Shown here: positions 52,164 through 56,968 of the stretch, in pieces
How the letters are laid out: the number at the start of each line of letters is the position of its first letter
Position numbering within the stretch: position 1 is the stretch's first letter
Assembly: GCA_947302435.1 (NCBI GenBank)
Contig: CAMYVQ010000016.1
Location: 1 to 56,968, forward strand
DNA from: an uncultured Prevotella sp.
GTDB lineage: Bacteria; Bacteroidota; Bacteroidia; Bacteroidales; Bacteroidaceae
Length of the DNA: 56,968 nucleotides
Direction: 5' to 3'
Translations under genes and position numbers: made by a program
The notes under the pieces: generated by a model
Databases searched by the model: none
What the model saw: only the letters and a program-made list of their open reading frames with translations
Told to the model about the DNA's origin: nothing

Positions 52164-54137
52164 CTACGGTGTCAACCGATTGTTGACCATCCTTTCCATA
52201 TATTGTTGGATGATGGCTTTCAGTTCCTGTTCCATTTGCCCTTGCTGAGGCAGTTGGCCCACGATGTTGTTCTTCATCAGTCGGTCTTCGAGCGAGTAGA
52301 CGGCAGTGGTCTTTTCGCCGTCGAACTGTAGCACATGTCCGTATTTCACATATTGATAGATGCCGTTCAGATAGTTCACGGCCCAGGTCTCTTCCGGAGG
52401 GGTATTGAGCAGATCCTGCCCGAAAGTCAGGTAGGGCTGGTCGTAGCCTAAATGTTCCAAAATGGTTGGCATGATGTCGGTCTGTTGGGCGATGGCATCC
52501 ACCATGCCGCTACCCATCTCGCCTGAAGGGTCATAGAAAATGACGGGCGAACAGAAGCCGCCCAAGTCGGTAAGGTACTCTTCAAAGGCTGGCTTGTTGG
52601 TGTGGTCGCTGGTGATGGCGAAAATGGTATTCTCGAACCATGGCTGTTTTTTGGCAGAGGCAAAGAAGTGCTGCAGGGCCATGTCGGTATAGCGGATGAC
52701 CTTGTAGACCGGCATGTCGGGGTTTTCTTCTGGGAACATCTCCTTATAAGGCTCTGGCACCCGGAAGGGATGGTGGCTCGACAGGGTGAAGAGGGCGGTC
52801 ATAAACGGCTGTTTCATGTCCGACATCTTCTGACAGAAATACTGCATAAAGGGTTCGTCGCTGATGCCCCACCAACCGTCGAAATCCTTGTCGCCTCCTG
52901 TTCTTGGGTCGGCAGCATAGTCCTCACGGCCATAGTAATTCTTGAATTTCGTGGCACGGGCAAAGGCCATGAAGCCCATCGAACCGCGCTCAGCCCCGTG
53001 GAAGAAGGCTGTTTTATATCCCTTGCCATTCAGACAGTCGGCCAAGCCAGAAACGTGGTTGACGGAATAGGGCGACAGGAAAAACGGCTCGACAAACATA
53101 GGGATGCTGGACAGGATGGACGGCATACCGTCTATCGACTTCCGCCCGTTGCAATAGCTGTACCGATAGGTCAGTGCCCCATTGGCAATGAGCGAATCGG
53201 TGAAGGGCGTAAAGCCATTGTAGCCGGGAATGTGTTTGTTATAGGCTCCGATATATTCACGTCCGAAGCTCTCGATGATGATGACCACCACGTTCTTGGC
53301 TTTAAAGGCAGTGAGCGAGTCGGAGGAAAGAGGGCGGTGAATGGGGTCGAAGACCTGTGCCATGGCCTCTTCCGTGGGGAAGTATTCGGGTACTTCAAAA
53401 TTGTTCTTGCCGATGGTGCGGATAAGGGCGAAGGGAGTGTTGAGCACAATGCCCGTCTCAGTGGGGCGGTCACAGTAGTTGTTGGCGTTTGAAACGGTGA
53501 TAGGCCTGATGTCACGGGTCCATCCGCCGCGCATGCCTGCCACACAGAAGGGGGTGAAGGCCAGCAGCGACAGCAGTGTGGCGGCATCGTAGGCCATCCA
53601 GTTCAGTTGGCGGTAGTCGAGCCTTGGTGCCTGATAGCATTTCCACAGTACACATGCCACCAAGGCGGCCAACAGAAACAGGTACCAGTGCGACAATGCT
53701 TCGTGGAGGAAGATGTCGCCCAAATTGTTCTCATTCTCAAACTCCTGAAAAATCGTGGTCGTGGTGCGGCGCATGGAGTAGCGGAAGTAGACCGCATCGC
53801 AGAGGTTGACAACCAGTGTCAGCATATTCACCACCACAAACACCCATCTGCAGATGTGATGATACACGGGGTTCTCTTTCCGATGGACGGGAAAGAGCAT
53901 CATGACCACCCAAAGGGCGTTGGTATAGAGAATGGCAGTGGTGTCGAACATCACACCGCCCCGAAACAATTCCAACAGATGACCGGCGGTGAGGTTTCCG
54001 GCATAAAGGTTCCAGTTTTCAAGCAGAAACACCACACGGGCTATGAAGTAGACGAGATAGGCCAGTACGAGATTTGCCAGCACGGCGGCTATCGGCTGCA
54101 ATAGTCCAAGATGTTTTGCTTTTAGTTTCAATATCAT
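52164..54137 (-). CDS. LTA-synthase-family membrane transferase
   Basis: This 657-aa protein has five N-terminal helices (to about residue 215), then a sulfatase-fold domain: VVVIIIESFGREY at the metal site, a putative Ser nucleophile in NGRKSIDGMPS and ITSDHTNKP late. The nucleophile being Ser where relatives have Thr is notable if the alignment holds. The promoter is TACCTTTG at 54142-54149, ending 4 bases before the ATG, so the mRNA is probably leaderless. It is followed by the lipid A acyltransferase, suggesting it decorates lipid A or the attached glycan. Confidence 0.86.
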   Translation of the reverse strand: MILKLKAKHLGLLQPIAAVLANLVLAYLVYFIARVVFLLENWNLYAGNLTAGHLLELFRGGVMFDTTAILYTNALWVVMMLFPVHRKENPVYHHICRWVFVVVNMLTLVVNLCDAVYFRYSMRRTTTTIFQEFENENNLGDIFLHEALSHWYLFLLAALVACVLWKCYQAPRLDYRQLNWMAYDAATLLSLLAFTPFCVAGMRGGWTRDIRPITVSNANNYCDRPTETGIVLNTPFALIRTIGKNNFEVPEYFPTEEAMAQVFDPIHRPLSSDSLTAFKAKNVVVIIIESFGREYIGAYNKHIPGYNGFTPFTDSLIANGALTYRYSYCNGRKSIDGMPSILSSIPMFVEPFFLSPYSVNHVSGLADCLNGKGYKTAFFHGAERGSMGFMAFARATKFKNYYGREDYAADPRTGGDKDFDGWWGISDEPFMQYFCQKMSDMKQPFMTALFTLSSHHPFRVPEPYKEMFPEENPDMPVYKVIRYTDMALQHFFASAKKQPWFENTIFAITSDHTNKPAFEEYLTDLGGFCSPVIFYDPSGEMGSGMVDAIAQQTDIMPTILEHLGYDQPYLTFGQDLLNTPPEETWAVNYLNGIYQYVKYGHVLQFDGEKTTAVYSLEDRLMKNNIVGQLPQQGQMEQELKAIIQQYMERMVNNRLTP

Positions 54138-54141
54138 GGTG

Positions 54142-54233
54142 CAAAGGTATATTAAAATTATGAATTACGAACGATGCGTTCAAATTAATTTCATCTTGTT
54201 TGCCAATAATTATGAATTATTTTTATACCTTTG
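54142..54233. promoter_or_regulatory. Divergent leaderless-type promoters
   Basis: A minus-strand TACCTTTG at 54142-54149 is 4 bases from the ATG at 54137. A plus-strand TACCTTTG at 54226-54233 is 4 bases from the ATG at 54238. The 100-bp gap is AT-rich. Confidence 0.7.
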
Positions 54234-54237
54234 CAAC

Positions 54238-56070
54238 ATGAAACGGATAAAAACGGGCTTTTTATACTATGTTTTCGCCACCTTGCTGCTGGCCGTCATC
54301 TTCGGAAGCTATATCATAGGCGACTCCTTGGTTTCATCGATGGACTTCATGGGATGGCTGTTCTTCCTGACTTCTTGTTTAGCGCATGCTGCCCTGTTGG
54401 TATTGGTCCTGTTCCTGCTCTTCTATCTTCCTTGGGCCTTATTGCGCCTGCCACGCTTAGCTGCCGTGCTCTTTGTTTCCACGACCAGCCTGCTCTCCAT
54501 GGTGTCGTTTGTCAACATGCAGGTCTATAAGATTTACCGGTTCCACATCAACGGCTTTATCATGAACCTGCTGACAGGACCTGGGGCTGGCGACATCTTC
54601 GATTTCGACACGAAACTATACCTCACCGAGGGCGCTATGCTTGTGGGCATCCTGTCATTGTGCATCGTTTTGTGGTTCTTGGCCAGTCGCATGGCAGGCT
54701 CATGCAGAAAAGCGTGCCTGATGGGGAGTACGATGTTTTTCATTGGCAGTCTGTTGGTGGCCAATGGCCTGTATGTCTACGGTTCGTTCGTCATGCGCCC
54801 TGCCATTGTAAAGAGCGCGCGGTTGGTGCCCTACTACTTCCCGCTTTCAGCAACGGGGTTCTTGAGAGACTTGGGCTTTGAGCGCAAGGTGCTTGAGATC
54901 GACGGCGATTTGGCTGGCGACGGCGACCTGAACTATCCGTTGCATGAATTGCGTGTGGACACAAGTCAGTCGAAACGGCCTAACGTGGTGTTCATCCTCA
55001 TTGACTCATGGAGCAGGCGCGCACTTACCGAAGAGTGCATGCCCAACCTCTGGAAACTGGCACACGAAGAGCGGTGGTACGACAATCACGTGAGTTGCAG
55101 CAATGGCACGCGCTACGCTGTCTTCGGTCTGTTCACGGGTGTTCAGCCCTATTACTATTCTGTGTTCGAGGCCAGCCGCACCAGTCCTGTCTTCATCGAT
55201 TGTCTGATAGGTCAGCACTATGACTTCAGGGCCTATCCCAGTGCCACGCTACGGGCACCCGATTTCCGCCGAATCCTCTTCCACCGATTGTCTGATTTGC
55301 GCACCGACACCGAGGGCGACACGTCGTTCGAGCGCGACCTGCGCATCAAGGACGACCTCATTGCCGACCTGCCGAAACTGAAGAACAGCGAGAAGCCGTT
55401 CTTCGCCTTTATCTTCTTCGACCTACTGCATGCCTACAGCCTGCCCAAGGAACTGCTGAACCGCTTCCAGCCCTCATGGGAGTACGGCAACTTCTCGGTG
55501 CTGAACAACGACATGGATCCCACGCCTTTCTGGAACCTCTACCGCAATTCTGCCTACCAGACCGATAAGATGGTGGGCGAGCTCATTGATGCCATGAAGG
55601 CTGCCGGACTCTATGACAACACGCTTGTCTATATCACGGGCGACCATGCTCAGGAATACAACGAGAACCACAAGAACTACTGGGGACACAACTCGAACTT
55701 TTCAACCTATCAGATTGGCGTGCCGCTCATCGTGCATGAGCCGGGCGACTCGGTTCCCCAGCACTTCACCCACCGCACTACCCACTATGACTTCGTGCCC
55801 ACCATGCTGCACGACTACTTGGGCGTTCAGAACCCCATTGAGGACTATACAGCAGGCCGGCTGCTCAGCGACACCACACAGCGCCTCTGGCATTTTGTGG
55901 GCAACGAACTGCGCTACGCCTTCTTGGTCGAAGGCGATACCATCCTGACAAAAGAGGGTGCCGGCTATGTCGAGGTGACCGATGCCAAGTTGAATCCCGT
56001 TGAAAACTACCATATCAAGCCCAAGGCATTCAACGAGGCCATGGAACAGCTGAACCGCTTCTTCAAGTAG
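54238..56070 (+). CDS. Sulfatase-fold membrane transferase, LtaS/OpgB-like
   Basis: This 610-aa protein has about five membrane helices to residue 195, then an alkaline-phosphatase-superfamily domain: VVFILIDSWSRR at the metal site, a Thr nucleophile candidate in SNGTRYAVFG, and VYITGDHAQEYNEN and GHNSNFS as the late metal motifs. The DHxxE and GHN pattern is closer to true sulfatase or phosphoglycerol-transferase relatives than its neighbours. The start at 54238 follows from the -7 box; the longer reading from 54136 overlaps the divergent gene. It is monocistronic. Confidence 0.86.
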   Translation: MKRIKTGFLYYVFATLLLAVIFGSYIIGDSLVSSMDFMGWLFFLTSCLAHAALLVLVLFLLFYLPWALLRLPRLAAVLFVSTTSLLSMVSFVNMQVYKIYRFHINGFIMNLLTGPGAGDIFDFDTKLYLTEGAMLVGILSLCIVLWFLASRMAGSCRKACLMGSTMFFIGSLLVANGLYVYGSFVMRPAIVKSARLVPYYFPLSATGFLRDLGFERKVLEIDGDLAGDGDLNYPLHELRVDTSQSKRPNVVFILIDSWSRRALTEECMPNLWKLAHEERWYDNHVSCSNGTRYAVFGLFTGVQPYYYSVFEASRTSPVFIDCLIGQHYDFRAYPSATLRAPDFRRILFHRLSDLRTDTEGDTSFERDLRIKDDLIADLPKLKNSEKPFFAFIFFDLLHAYSLPKELLNRFQPSWEYGNFSVLNNDMDPTPFWNLYRNSAYQTDKMVGELIDAMKAAGLYDNTLVYITGDHAQEYNENHKNYWGHNSNFSTYQIGVPLIVHEPGDSVPQHFTHRTTHYDFVPTMLHDYLGVQNPIEDYTAGRLLSDTTQRLWHFVGNELRYAFLVEGDTILTKEGAGYVEVTDAKLNPVENYHIKPKAFNEAMEQLNRFFK

Positions 56071-56508
56071 CACCTCTAAAATCCAAAACCATTTATGAAG
56101 CATCAGCCTGCGATTTCCTGAAAAAACGAACATTTTGACTTGTTTTCCACTGCAATTCATCATCGTTTTCACCATTGTCTGACTTTATTCTTGTTGTCAT
56201 CCATGTTGAATGGTGGTGTGACTCATATCTGATAATGGTGTAATCAATATTCGTTTCCATCGTGAGTGAGAAACAACAGCAACCGACTTTTCCCATTCTG
56301 GCGGCACCATTCAATATGAATGACAAGGGAACCCATGAAAAACGCCCCCAAACCCGCCCATAAGGGACGGGAAAATAAAACTGTATAGGTTATAAAGGGG
56401 TCAACTTTTCCACAGAATGTGTTCTGCCGACGATGTATTTTTCCATGAAAATTTTCTCACGCTCGGCAGAAAAAACATGTTTTCTGCTCTCGCTTAATCG
56501 AAATTTTG
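56071..56508. other. 438-bp spacer without a credible gene
   Basis: Reading frames here are short and unremarkable. Near its right end are repeated half-sites around TTCTGCC (56422-56430, 56463-56471 and 56480-56487), two of them inverted, next to the antitoxin promoter. Confidence 0.5.
56463..56487. promoter_or_regulatory. Operator candidate for the toxin-antitoxin remnant
   Basis: The inverted arms gcagaaaa (56466-56473) and ttttctgc (56480-56487) are separated by 6 bp and lie just upstream of the -7 box at 56509-56516. Another inverted copy of ttctgccga/tcggcagaa spans 56422-56471. This layout fits autoregulation by an antitoxin dimer. Confidence 0.5.
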
Positions 56509-56516
56509 TACCTTTG
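56509..56516 (+). promoter_or_regulatory. -7 box of the antitoxin-like gene
   Basis: TACCTTTG lies 28 bp upstream of the ATG at 56545. Confidence 0.65.
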
Positions 56517-56544
56517 CACTGTGAAGCCCTAAACAACGAGAATT

Positions 56545-56733
56545 ATGGAATCAATAGTAGAGAGAACACCTCAACGGATTACCGTTAGCATGAGTACCCG
56601 ACGATGGAACAGGATTCAGAAACTGGAGCAGGCCTACAAACTGGCCCGGACCATCAACCGCGGCATAAAGCAGGCTGAGACCGCACCGGCCATGACGGTG
56701 GAGCAGGCCATGAAGCACCTCGATGAACTATGA
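56545..56733 (+). CDS. Small antitoxin-like protein
   Basis: This 62-aa protein, mostly charged helix, begins MESIVERTPQRITVSMSTRRW and ends in MTVEQAMKHLDEL, a tail typical of Bacteroidales antitoxins paired with RelE/ParE-type toxins. Its TGA overlaps the ATG of the next frame by 4 nt. A -7 box and inverted repeats upstream fit an autoregulated operon. The exact antitoxin family is uncertain. Confidence 0.65.
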   Translation: MESIVERTPQRITVSMSTRRWNRIQKLEQAYKLARTINRGIKQAETAPAMTVEQAMKHLDEL

Positions 56734-56834
56734 TAAGGGAGATACGCTTTTCCGAGGAGTTCCTCGACCAAGTCATAATCGATGTGGGAGAAGGCAGGTA
56801 CACACCACTACTGATTAGCGTTTCAGAGGCTTAA
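56730..56834 (+). pseudogene. Truncated RelE/ParE-like toxin remnant
   Basis: Coupled to the antitoxin-like gene by ATGA, the frame begins MIREIRFSEEFLDQV, the usual opening of plasmid-stabilisation (RelE/ParE) toxins of about 100 residues. It then changes character (IIDVGEGRYTPLLISV) and stops after 34 residues. The catalytic half is absent, so the toxin is broken, and the antitoxin is probably an orphan. Confidence 0.6.
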
Positions 56835-56968
56835 CAAAAAAAAGATATTTCACCGCTGAATAAACGCCTTTTTCACATATTGAGTTTGTCGTTAGAGTGT
56901 CTGAAGTGACAGGACAAAAGCGACATGGCATCCCATTCCCGAGCTTTGCTCGCCTACCCGTAGCCTTT
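56835..56968. other. Right-edge non-coding stretch
   Basis: No gene is seen. A short cgagc/gctcg hairpin with a ttt loop lies at 56940-56952 next to the edge of the window. Whether it belongs to a larger repeat cannot be judged here. Confidence 0.4.

Noticed and set aside
56093..56326. 77-codon minus-strand frame after the last transferase
   Set aside because: Cysteine-rich and unlike any family I know, with no -7 box or ribosome site; probably chance.

Overview
The window comes from a Bacteroidales genome, most likely a Prevotella-like member of the Prevotellaceae. Almost every transcription unit is preceded by the Bacteroidetes sigma-ABfr -7 box TAnnTTTG. Lipoproteins carry acidic residues directly after the lipobox Cys, one protein ends in a type IX secretion (T9SS)-like sorting tail, and LamG, BACON-like and DUF4143 families recur. 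I found no rRNA, tRNA or CRISPR array.

Layout. (1) About 1-13,070, minus strand: a surface-protein operon read 379-aa T9SS-tailed protein -> 48-aa small protein (ATGA overlap) -> 854-aa surface lipoprotein -> a giant LamG protein of more than 2,979 residues whose C-terminus lies off the left edge. (2) 13.1-16.9 kb: hairpin-rich spacer, AAA/DUF4143 ATPase, a 32-bp tandem repeat, then an extended-SDR reductase overlapping an AUR1-like PAP2 enzyme (possible sphingolipid head-group pair). (3) 17.0-19.4 kb: RNase R behind a promoter with two perfect 16-bp palindromes; a 101-bp palindromic element sits in frame inside the gene. (4) 19.5-30.3 kb: a tightly packed nine-gene plus-strand operon of LPP20 lipoprotein, DUF5683 protein, four LamG/BACON-like exported proteins, a transglutaminase-like cysteine enzyme, a CHASE2-domain membrane protein and a small exported protein. 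This is the best candidate for an undescribed system: a cell-surface structure with its own processing or cross-linking enzyme and a membrane sensor or anchor. (5) 30.4-31.8 kb: miaB, with repeat-like in-frame insertions. (6) 31.8-56.1 kb: an envelope-glycan region with about eight glycosyltransferases, a NodB deacetylase, a GtrA flippase, an MsbA-type ABC exporter, a lipid A acyltransferase and four alkaline-phosphatase-superfamily phospho-head-group transferases. A DUF4143 protein that has lost its ATPase core lies between two of them. (7) 56.1-57.0 kb: a small antitoxin-like gene followed by a truncated toxin.

How it works together. Regions 1 and 4 look like two independent surface-protein export programmes built from LamG modules. 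Region 6 would make and decorate the surface glycolipid to which such proteins are exposed. Housekeeping genes (rnr, miaB) sit between these accessory blocks and carry small palindromic insertions in their reading frames. Several promoters put the -7 box only 4-6 bases from the ATG, so some transcripts are probably leaderless. Convergent genes repeatedly overlap at their 3' ends. Functions are inferred from motifs read by eye; no database search was run.
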